From Paenibacillus cymbidii (GTDB lineage Bacteria; Bacillota; Bacilli; Paenibacillales; NBRC-103111): a stretch of DNA of 51,584 nt. The notes under the pieces were generated by a model. It was not told the DNA's origin. It did no database searches and saw nothing but the letters and a program-made list of their open reading frames with translations. The position numbers and the translations under genes were made by a program. The DNA lies in NCBI RefSeq assembly GCF_004764705.1, contig NZ_SHLX01000050.1:1-51584 (forward strand). Direction: 5' to 3'. Position 1 is the first letter of the stretch, and each line of letters opens with the position of its first letter. This document shows, piece after piece, positions 32,214 to 41,505 of the stretch.

Positions 32214-33560
32214 TTATTGCCGGCGCAGCTTCAGCAGCAGCACGCCGTGCTCCGGCACGAATGCTTCCGCCGCGCCGCCCGCGCGCAAACCGGCGACGGA
32301 CGCTGCCGGCGCCAAGTCGCGCTCGCGGTCAAGCAGCAGCGTTTCGCCCGCGTAGGCCGCCCCGTCCGGCAAGCCGTCCAGCCGGATCGTGCAGACGCGC
32401 CCCGCGCCAAGGTTCGCGACCAGCGCCGCGGCGTCGCCGGCTTCGTCCATTCCCGCGCAGACTACGATGCCTGCCGCTTCCCCGTCAACGGCAGCGGCAA
32501 CGCGCCGCGAATGCCCGGCCAGCACGTGAAACGCGCGAAACGCATGATACGTCTTCTGCGGCACGCCGTAGTAGTCGAACAGCCCGCACAGCAGCGCGCT
32601 CGGCTGGCCGTCGTAGTAATTGCCCTGGTCGACGCCGCAATCCTGCAGCGCCATCAGCGCGGCGGCGGCGAACGCTGCGCCTTCGACGCCTTTGGCCCGC
32701 TCGAACATGGCGCGGCGCGCCAGCTCCGCTTCCGGCGTCGGCGACCATAGCTTCTTTTTCCAATCGGCCAAGTCGACGTAATTCCATTCGTTCAAATGGC
32801 TTTCCGTCTTGGCAAAGCCGTATTCGTCGAGCAAGCCGCGAATCCTCCGCGCATTGCGCGTCAGCCGGTCCAGATCGATCGTATACGTATGCCACGAAAA
32901 AAAGTCGAGCGGCAGCCGATGCTCCCGGCAAAACGCCAAAAAGTTTGGCAGCCACGGCAGCTCAAGCCGGCACGCCGCGTAGCCGCCGACCTGCAGCTGC
33001 GGGTCGTGCGCCTTGAGCGCCGTCGCCGTCACGCGGTAAAGCTCGAAATATTGCTGCTCGGTTCCCGACCACATCACGCCGCTGTCGCCGTTGTCCGGCT
33101 CGTTCCACACTTCCCAGTAGCGGATGCCGTAATGGAAGCCGTTCGCCCAGCCTTCATTGTAATGACGGACGATGCCGAGGCAGATGCGCGCCCATTTGGC
33201 AAAGTCCTGCGGAGGGTGGACGTAATATTTGATCGCCGTATGCTCGATGCTTTGCCCCAGGCGATACACGATCTGCGCCCCCGTCGCGATAACGGAGCGC
33301 ACATACGCGTCCGTGCGGGAAAAGTCGTAGCTCGCCGGATCGTCCGGATCGCGGTCGAAATCGGGAAAGATCGTATGAATGTCCACTTCCCGCGGATACG
33401 GCCAGTTCGGATCGTGCAGCCGCACGAGCGGAATGCCCGCCTCCGTAAAATGATGCGATACATCGATCAGTTCGCCGTAGCCGACCGGCCCGTTGTTGAC
33501 GCCGTGCAGCCGTTTGATCGCACCCGCGCTGCGGCTGAAGTCAATCGCAATTTCACTCAT
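32214..33560 (-). CDS. GH39-like glycoside hydrolase (beta-xylosidase type)
   Basis: 448 residues, (beta/alpha)8 clan-A hydrolase with a C-terminal beta domain. Likely acid/base E154 in RYWEVWNEPDNGD and likely nucleophile E258 in HLNEWNYVD fit GH39 spacing. No signal peptide is visible, so it should act in the cytoplasm on imported oligosaccharides. It starts 36 nt after yesN and is probably co-transcribed with the yesM-yesN-type genes, next to a sugar ABC transporter. A xylo-oligosaccharide or other beta-linked substrate is likely but not proven. Confidence 0.78.
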   Translation of the reverse strand: MSEIAIDFSRSAGAIKRLHGVNNGPVGYGELIDVSHHFTEAGIPLVRLHDPNWPYPREVDIHTIFPDFDRDPDDPASYDFSRTDAYVRSVIATGAQIVYRLGQSIEHTAIKYYVHPPQDFAKWARICLGIVRHYNEGWANGFHYGIRYWEVWNEPDNGDSGVMWSGTEQQYFELYRVTATALKAHDPQLQVGGYAACRLELPWLPNFLAFCREHRLPLDFFSWHTYTIDLDRLTRNARRIRGLLDEYGFAKTESHLNEWNYVDLADWKKKLWSPTPEAELARRAMFERAKGVEGAAFAAAALMALQDCGVDQGNYYDGQPSALLCGLFDYYGVPQKTYHAFRAFHVLAGHSRRVAAAVDGEAAGIVVCAGMDEAGDAAALVANLGAGRVCTIRLDGLPDGAAYAGETLLLDRERDLAPAASVAGLRAGGAAEAFVPEHGVLLLKLRRQ

Positions 33561-33596
33561 GATGCCCGAAACCTCCGTATGATCGTCGGCGCCCCG

Positions 33597-35225
33597 TCAG
33601 TCGTTCGTCCGCGCTTGTTCCCGGTATTCCTGCGGGGTGACGCCGAACGTTTTTTTGAACACTTTGATAAAATGCGGCACGTTGAGGTACCCGACCTTGG
33701 CCGTTACCTCGTAAATTTTCATCTCGCTGGTCGCCAGCAGTTGAACCGCCCGTTCCATGCGCACGCGGAACAAATACTCGCTCAAGCCTTCGCGGGTTTC
33801 CAGCTTGAACACCTTGGACAAATAAACCGGATGCCAGTTCGCCTCCCCGGCGAGCCGCTGCAAGGAAACGTCCTCCTCCAGATGGGCGTGAATGAAGTCG
33901 ATCACCCGGGCGATCGTCAGCTTGCGCGAGTCCAGGATGTCCTTGCGGTTCTCGCGGAACAGCCGATCGCACAGCCCGAACGCCCATTCGCGCAGCTCGG
34001 CCAGCGTCATGGCGTCCGGCGGCTGCGCCGGCTCGAAGCCGGCTTTGCCGAACCAGTCGGCGAACGTTTTGCCGTTCACGTGCGCGCAGTGGTAGCCGGC
34101 GGCAACGACCGTGTGGTACACCTCGGACAAATGCTCGCGGGCAACGCCGGGAGCCGCCGCAAGTTCGGCGAATACGTCGCCGAGCTTGCGGCGCACTTCT
34201 TCAAAGACGCCGGCTTCGAACAGATGGACAAGCGACGGCGCCTGGTGCAACGATTGCAGCGCGGGCACGACCGGCGGCTCCTGCTGCGCGTCCACCGTCA
34301 CGAACAGCCCGGTATCGGCGCCGATGCCCCGGCGCATGACCGCCAGCGCTTCCCGGTACAGTTCGCCGATCTCGTCCGGCAGCCGACCGCCGCCGCCGAC
34401 AACGACCGAAAGCTCGCTTTTCAAATAATGCTTCGCGTTATGCTGCAGCTGCAGCCCGAGCCGCACGGCCGTCGCGCGCGCTTCCTCCGGCGTCATCCGC
34501 TCCGGCGCATATACCGCCGCAAGCACGAACAACTCGTGTGCGTCCAGACAAGACCAGACGGCAAAATGCGGCCGGAACGTTTCTTCGGCCAAATTGCGGA
34601 CGGCAAAATCGAACAGGCCGCGGTCTTGCCAGCTGGAGTCGCGCGCGTCGCCGTCCAGTCTGACGAGCGCCAGCACCAGCGCGTCGCCGCAGCGGAACGG
34701 CAAGCCGAACAGCTCGAGCCTGCCGTCCAGCGAAGCGCTGCCGTGCGGGCGCCGGCCGAGCTGCTCGCGCAGCAGGTTCGCGCGCAGCGCCGGCATCTGC
34801 TCCTGCAAGGCCATCTGCGTGAGCCGGTACGCCGCATATTGCTCGCGATCCCGCCCGAGCCGATCCACAATCGCCTTCACGACGGCGATCAGCCGTTCGT
34901 CGCTGACCGGCTTGAGCAAATAATCGGCGGTTTGCAGCTGGATCGCCTGCTGTGCATAATCGAATTCGGCATGGCCGGTGACGAGCGCGCACGCGGTTCG
35001 GGGGTTCGACTCGCGGATGCGGCGGATGAGCTCGATGCCGTTCATCCCCGGCATCCGAATGTCGGTAATCAGGATGTCGATGCGCTCGACTTCGGCCAGC
35101 TGCAGCGCCTCTTTTGCGGAATAGGCGCGGAACACGGCGCTTATCGCCAGCTCGCTCCATGCTATCGTTTCCGCGAGGCTGTCGACGGCCGTCGGTTCGT
35201 CATCCACGATCATCAGCTGGTACAT
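33597..35225 (-). CDS. YesN-type response regulator with AraC DNA-binding domain
   Basis: 542 residues. The receiver has IVDDEP and phospho-acceptor D55 in ILITDIRMPGMNGIEL. A long middle region of unknown fold (about 130-420) is followed by an AraC/XylS double helix-turn-helix at the end (FIHAHLEEDVSLQRLAGEANWHP ... VGYLNVPHFIKVFKKTFGVTPQEYREQ). It overlaps the sensor kinase gene by 26 nt. Its probable targets are the paired TTAA-core boxes between the binding-protein and permease genes. Confidence 0.9.
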   Translation of the reverse strand: MYQLMIVDDEPTAVDSLAETIAWSELAISAVFRAYSAKEALQLAEVERIDILITDIRMPGMNGIELIRRIRESNPRTACALVTGHAEFDYAQQAIQLQTADYLLKPVSDERLIAVVKAIVDRLGRDREQYAAYRLTQMALQEQMPALRANLLREQLGRRPHGSASLDGRLELFGLPFRCGDALVLALVRLDGDARDSSWQDRGLFDFAVRNLAEETFRPHFAVWSCLDAHELFVLAAVYAPERMTPEEARATAVRLGLQLQHNAKHYLKSELSVVVGGGGRLPDEIGELYREALAVMRRGIGADTGLFVTVDAQQEPPVVPALQSLHQAPSLVHLFEAGVFEEVRRKLGDVFAELAAAPGVAREHLSEVYHTVVAAGYHCAHVNGKTFADWFGKAGFEPAQPPDAMTLAELREWAFGLCDRLFRENRKDILDSRKLTIARVIDFIHAHLEEDVSLQRLAGEANWHPVYLSKVFKLETREGLSEYLFRVRMERAVQLLATSEMKIYEVTAKVGYLNVPHFIKVFKKTFGVTPQEYREQARTND

Positions 35226-36999
35226 GCGGCTTCGCCTCCTTCCGCCCGTCTTCTGCCGGCGTGACCGCCGCTTCGCCCGCGAGCCGAAACACGGCTTCCA
35301 CCTTCAATCCGCCCAGCGCCGAACGCGACACATACACACCGGAGCCGGGACCGTACATCAGCGACAACCGTTTGTCGACGTTCCACAGGCCGGTGCTGCC
35401 GCCTTCCTCTTCTTCGCCGCTCGCGATGCGCGCCTGCAGCCGGGCGAGCGCTTCGTCCGACATCCCGACGCCGTTGTCCTCGACGGCAACGCGCAGCCCG
35501 TCCTCGTCCCGCATGCCGGTTATCGCGATGACGCCCAGCCCTTCCAGCGGTTCGATGCCGTGTACGATCGCATTTTCGACGATCGGCTGCAGAAACAGGC
35601 GCGGAATCGCCAGCCCGTTCATTTCCTCCGGTATCGCGATCGTAAACTCCAGCCTCTCCATGCGCAGGTTCTGGATCGTCAAGTAGTTGACGATCACGTC
35701 GATTTCCTCGCGCAGCAGCGCGGTTTGGTTCACCAGGCGCGTCGTGTAGCGGAAATAGTCGCCGAGATTGAGCGCCATCGCCACAACGGCTTCCCGATCG
35801 CCGAGCTTGGCCACGTTTTTGATGAAATACAGGCAGTTGTACAAAAAGTGCGGGTTGATCTGCGACTGCAGCTGCTTGAGCAGCGCCTCGCGGGAACGAA
35901 GCTGCTCGACGTGCACCGTTTCGACCAGCTCCTGGATTTGCTGCGTCATTTCGTTGAAGCGCGAGAACAGGAACGAAAAGTCGCCGGCGCCTACGTCCTT
36001 CACCCGCGCCGAATAGTCGCCTCGTTTGATTTTTTGCACGCCTTGCACGAGCCGGCGCACCGGCACCTGCACGTTGCGGTACAGCATGAACGAAGCGACG
36101 ACGCAGATGGTCAGCAGCAGCACCGTCGAGCCGTAAAACAGATTGCGGCTCTTCGTAATCGGCGCAAGCACATCCTGCATCGGAATGTAATCGACCAGAT
36201 ACCAGCCGAGATTGTTCGAACGGATGTAGCTGATCATGTATTGGCGGCCGTTCAGCCGGATCGTCAGCGCCGGGTCCGAAACGCCGAGACTGGCGCCCTG
36301 CAAATAGGCCGCCAGCTCGCCGACGTGATCCGCCTGCGGCGTGCGGTTCGTCAGCACGCCGTACGCCGGATGGAACAGGAACGGATCGCCCTGGCCGTTT
36401 GCCTTGTATTCGTCGAGCATGTCCTGCAGATGCCCGGAACCGAAGCTCATGCGCACGACGATTTTCGCTTCCTGCGGCCGGTTGTAGGCGTACACCGGAT
36501 AATAGGCGAACCAATTGAATCTGGCTTCGGCGCCCGCATCGGCTTTCACATACTGCCATCCGCCCGTCGGCGCGGACGGCAAGTCGCGCTCGTCGAAGTC
36601 GAACACGTCGCGCAGCGTCGAAACGACTTGCTGCGCCGTGCGGAAATAGAGCGAAATGTCGGCGTTCCAGCTGGAAATTTCCGCCTGCAGGTTGATATGG
36701 TCCTGAATGATGCGGATCGTGTTGATCCGGTCCGAGGTGTCGCCGGACATCGTTTCGTACTGCAGCTCCTGCGTCATCGGGTCGTTGGCGTACAAAATCG
36801 CGTTCGTCGACAACCGTTCGACCTGACCGTCCATCTGCTTGCCGAGAAACGACAATTGGTTAAAATTGATCGTCTTGACCGCATCGCGCACGACGGCGAC
36901 GGACACCTGGTTCGAATACGTATAGAGCGCGATGACGGGAATGAGCAGCAGCAGGAAGATCACGACGACCTTCGTAAACATGTTGAACCGCCGAAACAT
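35200..36999 (-). CDS. YesM-type sensor histidine kinase (LytS/His_kinase family)
   Basis: 599 residues. TM1 at about 10-30, a long extracytoplasmic dCACHE-like sensor (about 31-290), TM2 at about 293-312 (LFYGSTVLLLTICVVASFML), HAMP, then the His_kinase domain with LKQLQSQINPHFLYNCLYFIKN (phospho-His) and a C-terminal HATPase (VAVEDNGVGM, GLWNVDKRL). It starts the yesM-yesN-GH39 transcript and should sense an extracellular sugar signal, perhaps with the neighbouring binding protein. Confidence 0.9.
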   Translation of the reverse strand: MFRRFNMFTKVVVIFLLLLIPVIALYTYSNQVSVAVVRDAVKTINFNQLSFLGKQMDGQVERLSTNAILYANDPMTQELQYETMSGDTSDRINTIRIIQDHINLQAEISSWNADISLYFRTAQQVVSTLRDVFDFDERDLPSAPTGGWQYVKADAGAEARFNWFAYYPVYAYNRPQEAKIVVRMSFGSGHLQDMLDEYKANGQGDPFLFHPAYGVLTNRTPQADHVGELAAYLQGASLGVSDPALTIRLNGRQYMISYIRSNNLGWYLVDYIPMQDVLAPITKSRNLFYGSTVLLLTICVVASFMLYRNVQVPVRRLVQGVQKIKRGDYSARVKDVGAGDFSFLFSRFNEMTQQIQELVETVHVEQLRSREALLKQLQSQINPHFLYNCLYFIKNVAKLGDREAVVAMALNLGDYFRYTTRLVNQTALLREEIDVIVNYLTIQNLRMERLEFTIAIPEEMNGLAIPRLFLQPIVENAIVHGIEPLEGLGVIAITGMRDEDGLRVAVEDNGVGMSDEALARLQARIASGEEEEGGSTGLWNVDKRLSLMYGPGSGVYVSRSALGGLKVEAVFRLAGEAAVTPAEDGRKEAKPHVPADDRG

Positions 37000-37043
37000 G
37001 GCCCACCGTCCGTCCTGCCGGTTTCGCCGGCTGAAATGCCCCC

Positions 37044-37052
37044 ATTATAGCA
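37044..37052 (-). promoter_or_regulatory. Extended -10 promoter element before the yesM-type gene
   Basis: TGCTATAAT on the minus strand is a full extended -10; no convincing -35 box is seen. It lies 45 bp before the kinase start. Confidence 0.55.
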
Positions 37053-37119
37053 TGCCCGGCGGAAGCGGCAGCGAAGCGATTGCAGGCGGCGGACAGCGGG
37101 CCGCCGCCGGTTAGGCCGT

Positions 37120-38811
37120 TTACTTTTGCGCGACCGACTTGTACCACTCGTTTACTTCCTGCGTGATTTTATCGCCGCCTTGCGCCTTCCACGTCTGCAC
37201 GAACTTGTCGAACTCGTCGAGCGGCTTGCTGCCGGCGATAATCGCGCCGAACGTTTCCATTTCAAGCTTGTTCAAATAGTCCCCTTTTTCCTGCATCGTT
37301 GCGGTCGTCCCGGCGGTAAACTCGCCTCTGACGGCGAACTGCTTCTGGTTCCACACGTTGGTGGCCGATTTCTTCTCGATGTCCGGGGCAAGCGTGTTCC
37401 AATACGATTCGTACGGCGTTTCCGGCTTGCCGGTTTGCGCCAGCTTGACCAGCGCCTTGACGTTCTGCGACGGGATGCGCGCGCCTTGCGGCAGCAGGCT
37501 GTAGAAGAAGACGCGGACGCCGCCGCCGGGAATTTTCGTCAGGTCGGTCGTGACTTTGCCGTCGACGAGGTCCCAGTCGTAGCCTTTGGCCCAGCCGTTC
37601 TCGAACTCGCTGCCGGCTTTCGGATCCGCCTCGTTGTCAAACAAATAATTGGCGTAAGCGAAAAATACTTCCGGATGCTTCATCGTTTTGTTGATGAATA
37701 CGCCGCCCTTGTAAGGATGCGTGCTGAAATGCATGCTTTTGCCGTCGGAGCCGGTCGGCAGCGGATAAGTGACGAACTTGGCGTTCGGATCGTTTTTGCT
37801 CATGTCGCCCATCGGCCACGCTTCCGACCAATACGGTCCGGAGAACGTGCCGGCTTTGCCCGCGGCCATGAACGCCCCCGCCTTGCCCGCGTCCCACAGG
37901 CCCGCTTCCGTCGGAATATACCCTTTGGCCGCCCAGTCCCGCAGCTTCGCCAGCCCTTGCTTGATTTGCGGCTGCACGGAGCCGTAGGCCAGCGTGCCGT
38001 CGGCCGCCTTCGTCCACGTATTCGGCAGCGCGCCGTAAGCGCCGAACACCCAGCCGAGGTTGAACGAATCGTTGTAGGTCGCCTTGAACGCCGGAGCGAC
38101 GCCGTACGTGTCCTTCTTGCCGTTGCCGTCGGGATCGCCGTTCGTAAACGCGTCGAGCAGCTTCTCGTAATCGTCCAGCGTTTTCGGCGCCAACACGTTC
38201 AGCTTCTGCGCCCAATCCTCGCGCACCCACAGCACCGGATCGTTGTTGTAGTCGTAATCGAGCATCGGAATGCCGTACCGTTTGCCGCCGCGGGCGTATT
38301 CGTTCCAGACGGACGGATCTTCCTTCATCGCGTTTTTCCACGTTTCGCTTGCATACTTGTCGAACAGCGCCCCCGCGTCCTGGAACTTGCCGGATTCGAT
38401 CAGCAGCTGGGCGACCTGCCCTTCGGCGTACAAGATGTCCGGCAGTTCCTCGTTGGCCGACAGCGCCAGCTTCAGCTTGTTGCCGTAAGCGGCGTTCGTG
38501 TCGACGACCGACCACAGGTTTTTGATCTCGATGCCGAGCTTGTCCTTGGCCCACTTGTAATGCACGTTGTTGTCGGCGGTTTCGCCGTTTTTGTACGTCG
38601 CCGCCGCCGGCATGCCGCGCACGGTCGTAATCGTCACCGGCGGATCGAACTTGCCGTTCGTCGGCTTCAGCTCGCCGCCCGCCGTCGCCGACGGCGAAGC
38701 CGCTCCTTCGCCCGCGCCGCCGCTCTTCGAGCAGCCTGCCGCTGTCGCCGTAACGGCGAGTGTCACGGCAAGCAGCAGCAGTTGTTTTTTGCGCAAACCT
38801 GGTTGTTGCAT
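37120..38811 (-). CDS. Extracellular solute-binding lipoprotein (LplA/YtcQ type)
   Basis: 563 residues from ATG at 38811. Signal peptide MQQPGLRKKQLLLLAVTLAV ends in a lipobox with AAGC, Cys27 being lipidated. Then a Ser/Gly-rich linker and a family-1-like sugar-binding protein (LPDILYAEGQVAQLLIESGKF, WVREDWAQKLNV, TLDDYEKLLDAFTNGDPDGNGKKDTYG, the last with calcium-site-like DPDGNGKKD). It presents oligosaccharide or a related sugar to the divergent permeases. No ATPase is encoded nearby, so an MsmX-type shared ATPase is likely. Confidence 0.9.
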   Translation of the reverse strand: MQQPGLRKKQLLLLAVTLAVTATAAGCSKSGGAGEGAASPSATAGGELKPTNGKFDPPVTITTVRGMPAAATYKNGETADNNVHYKWAKDKLGIEIKNLWSVVDTNAAYGNKLKLALSANEELPDILYAEGQVAQLLIESGKFQDAGALFDKYASETWKNAMKEDPSVWNEYARGGKRYGIPMLDYDYNNDPVLWVREDWAQKLNVLAPKTLDDYEKLLDAFTNGDPDGNGKKDTYGVAPAFKATYNDSFNLGWVFGAYGALPNTWTKAADGTLAYGSVQPQIKQGLAKLRDWAAKGYIPTEAGLWDAGKAGAFMAAGKAGTFSGPYWSEAWPMGDMSKNDPNAKFVTYPLPTGSDGKSMHFSTHPYKGGVFINKTMKHPEVFFAYANYLFDNEADPKAGSEFENGWAKGYDWDLVDGKVTTDLTKIPGGGVRVFFYSLLPQGARIPSQNVKALVKLAQTGKPETPYESYWNTLAPDIEKKSATNVWNQKQFAVRGEFTAGTTATMQEKGDYLNKLEMETFGAIIAGSKPLDEFDKFVQTWKAQGGDKITQEVNEWYKSVAQK

Positions 38812-38851
38812 TCGTAAGCCCCCTGTCCCGCATAGTTGGTCGTGCAAGTTC

Positions 38852-38881
38852 ATCGTAAGGCAGCCGTCGCGGCTGTGAAAA
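38852..38881 (-). promoter_or_regulatory. Promoter of the binding-protein gene
   Basis: TTTTCA (38876-38881), an 18-bp spacer, then TACGAT (38852-38857). A GTTAAC box lies 9 bp upstream of the -35. Confidence 0.5.
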
Positions 38882-38890
38882 TACCGCATT

Positions 38891-38968
38891 GTTAACCGCC
38901 GCATGTCGTTTTCTTAAGCCGGCGGCAGGCGGGGTCGCGGCGTTAACAGAACGTCATCCCAAGTTAAC
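38891..38968. promoter_or_regulatory. Paired TTAA-core boxes in the divergent control region
   Basis: GTTAAC at 38891-38896, 38942-38947 and 38963-38968, and a CTTAAG at 38913-38918. The two boxes on the permease side are 21 bp apart and the two on the binding-protein side 22 bp apart, about two helical turns. The inner box of each pair sits about 9 bp upstream of a -35 region. This fits a YesN-type AraC activator but is not shown directly. Confidence 0.5.
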
Positions 38969-39000
38969 AACGCCATATTCAGGCGCCGTCCGGCGTGTGC

Positions 39001-39006
39001 TACACT
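39001..39006 (+). promoter_or_regulatory. -10 box of the permease operon
   Basis: TACACT, 41 bp before the first permease ATG. The -35 position (about 38977-38983) is poor, as expected for an activator-dependent promoter. Confidence 0.4.
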
Positions 39007-39047
39007 GGTCGCACAGCTGACATCCAGAACGAAAGAAGGGTTGCCCC

Positions 39048-40001
39048 ATGAACTCGGACACCTCGCCGGCCTTGACGAACGCTCGCCGCTCGCCGGCAGG
39101 CAAACGTTTGCTCCGCTCGCGGACGGGAGCGTTTCATCTTATGCTGCTGCCGGCCGTTGCGCTGGCGCTGCTGTTTCAGTATTTGCCGATGCTCGGCATC
39201 GTCATCGCCTTTCAAAACTTCAAGCCGTGGACCGGCTTCCTGCACTCGCAGTGGGTCGGCCTCGATCAGTTCCGCAGCATGTTCGACCGCCTCGACAGCC
39301 GCCAGGTGATCGCGAACACGCTGATTATCGCTTGTCTCAAAATCGCCTTCATCATCGCCGTTCCAGCGGCGTTTGCGCTGCTGCTGAACGAAATTCGCCG
39401 AATGGCGTTCAAACGTCTCGTTCAGACGCTCGTCTATCTGCCGCATTTTCTGTCGTGGGTCATCCTCGGCTCCATCCTGATCGACCTGCTGTCGCCGGAC
39501 GGCGGGCTGGTCAACCGGATGCTGGCAGGCTTGTTCGGTATCAAGCCGGTCTTTTTCCTCGGCGACGGCGACTGGTTCCGCTTCACGGCGGTCGTCAGCC
39601 ATATCTGGAAGGAGTTCGGCTACAGCACCATTATATATTTGGCTTCGCTGGCCGGCATCAATCCTTCGCTTTACGAGGCGGCCGAAGTCGACGGCGCGTC
39701 CCGCTGGAAGCAAACGCTCCACATCACGCTGCCGGCGCTGCTGCCGATCATTACCGTGTGCGCGACTCTTGAGCTGAGCAACATCCTCAACGCGGGCTTC
39801 GACCAAATTTTCAATTTATACAACCCGCTCGTGTACGCCAAGGGCGACATCATCGACACCTTCGTGTACCGGACCGGCATTCTCGGCAACAACATGAGCT
39901 TCGCCTCCGCAATCGGGCTGTTCAAATCGGTCATCAGCTGCGTGCTTGTCGTGCTCGTCTACCAGTTGGCCAAACGGGCGGCGAATTACCGGATTTTTTA
40001 A
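39048..40001 (+). CDS. Sugar ABC transporter permease (LplB type)
   Basis: 317 residues, six membrane helices beginning at about residue 30 (GAFHLMLLPAVALALLFQYLPMLGIVIAF). The EAA loop for ATPase contact is YEAAEVDGASRWKQTLHITLPAL at about residues 206-228. ATG at 39048, with AAGG about 10 nt upstream. First gene of the divergent transporter operon; its partner permease follows after 52 nt. Confidence 0.92.
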   Translation: MNSDTSPALTNARRSPAGKRLLRSRTGAFHLMLLPAVALALLFQYLPMLGIVIAFQNFKPWTGFLHSQWVGLDQFRSMFDRLDSRQVIANTLIIACLKIAFIIAVPAAFALLLNEIRRMAFKRLVQTLVYLPHFLSWVILGSILIDLLSPDGGLVNRMLAGLFGIKPVFFLGDGDWFRFTAVVSHIWKEFGYSTIIYLASLAGINPSLYEAAEVDGASRWKQTLHITLPALLPIITVCATLELSNILNAGFDQIFNLYNPLVYAKGDIIDTFVYRTGILGNNMSFASAIGLFKSVISCVLVVLVYQLAKRAANYRIF

Positions 40002-40053
40002 AATAGCGGGAGGTTTCCCGTTCCATTTTCCCATTCGCACGGAGGTAGCGACC

Positions 40054-40932
40054 ATGTACTACAAAACGACGCCTTATCGCATTTTCAACGCTTGCAACTA
40101 TATCGTGCTGGCCGCGATCGCCGTATCGTGCATCGTGCCGCTCGTGCATACGCTGGCCGTGTCGCTCAGCGGCCGAGGGCCGGCGGGCGCGCATCTGGTC
40201 GGCCTGTGGCCGATCGACTTCACCACCGACGCCTACCGCAAGACGCTGGACAACCCCAGCTTCTTGCGCTCGCTGGCGATTGCGGTGGAACGGACGGCGC
40301 TCGGCACCGCGCTCGGCATGCTCGTCACCCTGCTCGCCGCCTATCCGCTGTCCAAGGACGGTTCCGTCTTTCGGCGGCGTTCGGTGTACACGTGGTTTTT
40401 TGTCGTGACGCTGCTGTTCAGCGGCGGGCTGGTGCCGACATACATCGTCGTGCAGAAGTTGGGGTTGATGAATTCGATTTGGGCGCTTGTGCTGCCGATG
40501 TCGATCAATGTCTGGATGCTTGTGCTGATGATGAGCTACTTCCGCAGCGTGCCGAAGGAGCTGGAGGAAGCCGCGCTGATGGACGGCGCCGGGCAGTTTC
40601 GCATATTGGCCGCCGTGTTCCTGCCGATTTCGCTGCCGGCGGTGGCGACGCTGTCGCTGTTCACGATGGTCGGCCACTGGAACTCGTGGTTCGACGGCCT
40701 CATCTATATCAACAAGGCGGAAAACTACCCGCTCGCCACCTTTCTGCAAACGATTCTGATCCAGATCGATACGACCAAAATTACGCTCAGCAAAGAAAGC
40801 ATGGAAAACGTCACCAACGAAACGGTAAAAGCGGCCCAGGTGTTCATCGGCGCGCTGCCGATTCTCGCGGTTTATCCGTTCCTGCAGAAGTATTTCGTCA
40901 AGGGGCTGGTGATCGGGGCGGTGAAGGAGTAG
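40054..40932 (+). CDS. Sugar ABC transporter permease (YtcP type)
   Basis: 292 residues from ATG at 40054 (GGAGG at 40041-40045). Six helices; the EAA loop is EEAALMDGAGQFRILAAVFLPISLPAVATL. The C-terminal segment ends YPFLQKYFVKGLVIGAVKE, standard for YtcP. Together with the LplB-type permease and the lipoprotein it forms a carbohydrate importer lacking its own ATPase gene. Confidence 0.92.
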   Translation: MYYKTTPYRIFNACNYIVLAAIAVSCIVPLVHTLAVSLSGRGPAGAHLVGLWPIDFTTDAYRKTLDNPSFLRSLAIAVERTALGTALGMLVTLLAAYPLSKDGSVFRRRSVYTWFFVVTLLFSGGLVPTYIVVQKLGLMNSIWALVLPMSINVWMLVLMMSYFRSVPKELEEAALMDGAGQFRILAAVFLPISLPAVATLSLFTMVGHWNSWFDGLIYINKAENYPLATFLQTILIQIDTTKITLSKESMENVTNETVKAAQVFIGALPILAVYPFLQKYFVKGLVIGAVKE

Positions 40933-41314
40933 CGGCGGCCGCTGACAAGTCACCCGTTTAGTCGTCGGCAATAAAGTGCCTTCGAAAAGAATCGATACAC
41001 ACCTGCGTGAGACCGGCGATATCGGCTCCCGCTGCGCGCGGGGGGTTGGGATTCCGATCGCTTCTTGTTTTCCGGATACTTCGAACGAACAGGCCAAGGG
41101 GAATCCGGAAAACAAAGGCGAACGCAGCGTATGCTTCCGAAGCCGCTTTCTTACAGAAGCGCTCAGCTTCTCCACCCCAACCCCCGCTCTCCGCTCCCGC
41201 CACTCGTCCATGTTTTAAAAATCTCCAAGCAGACACGCTGCACAAAGCGCGGCATTCTACCCTCCCGCCAAGTAACCAATCTGCTTTCGTGCCTCCCCAA
41301 TCAAGCGCCTTGCC
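40933..41314. other. Permease-transglutaminase intergenic region, left part, with palindromic sequence
   Basis: A gene-free stretch of 899 bp (40933-41831) starts here. TTGTTTTCCGGAT (41065-41077) and ATCCGGAAAACAA (41103-41115) are a perfect 13-bp inverted repeat. Outside it GGGGGTTGGG (41041-41050) is mirrored by CCCAACCCCC (41178-41187), making a nested palindrome of about 150 bp. It could be a terminator for the permease operon or another small palindromic element. No gene is seen. Confidence 0.5.
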
Positions 41315-41505
41315 AAATAGGCCATGTTTTATTGCCTATTTCGCCAAAAACGGGAGCAGCACCAAAATAACCAATGAAATCACTGGCTATTTCGTCTAAA
41401 AGGCCTGATTCGGGGGCCTGGCGGTGCAAATAAGCCATGTTTTCACTGGCTATTTCCCACGAGCCGAGCGAAATCGGGCATATAGGCCATTTTTTATTGC
41501 CTATT
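41315..41505. repeat. Four-hairpin intergenic element, copy C
   Basis: Hairpins at 41315-41341 (AAATAGGCCATG/ATTGCCTATTT, loop TTTT), 41364-41393, 41428-41455 (AAATAAGCCATG/CACTGGCTATTT) and 41482-41505 (ATAGGCCAT/ATTGCCTAT). Same order, orientation and length as copies A and B. The second and third hairpins have diverged more. Confidence 0.82.

Noticed and set aside
32796..37050. Open frames of about 820 and 610 codons on the plus strand opposite the GH39, YesN and YesM genes
   Set aside because: Antisense shadows of GC-rich genes; no motifs.
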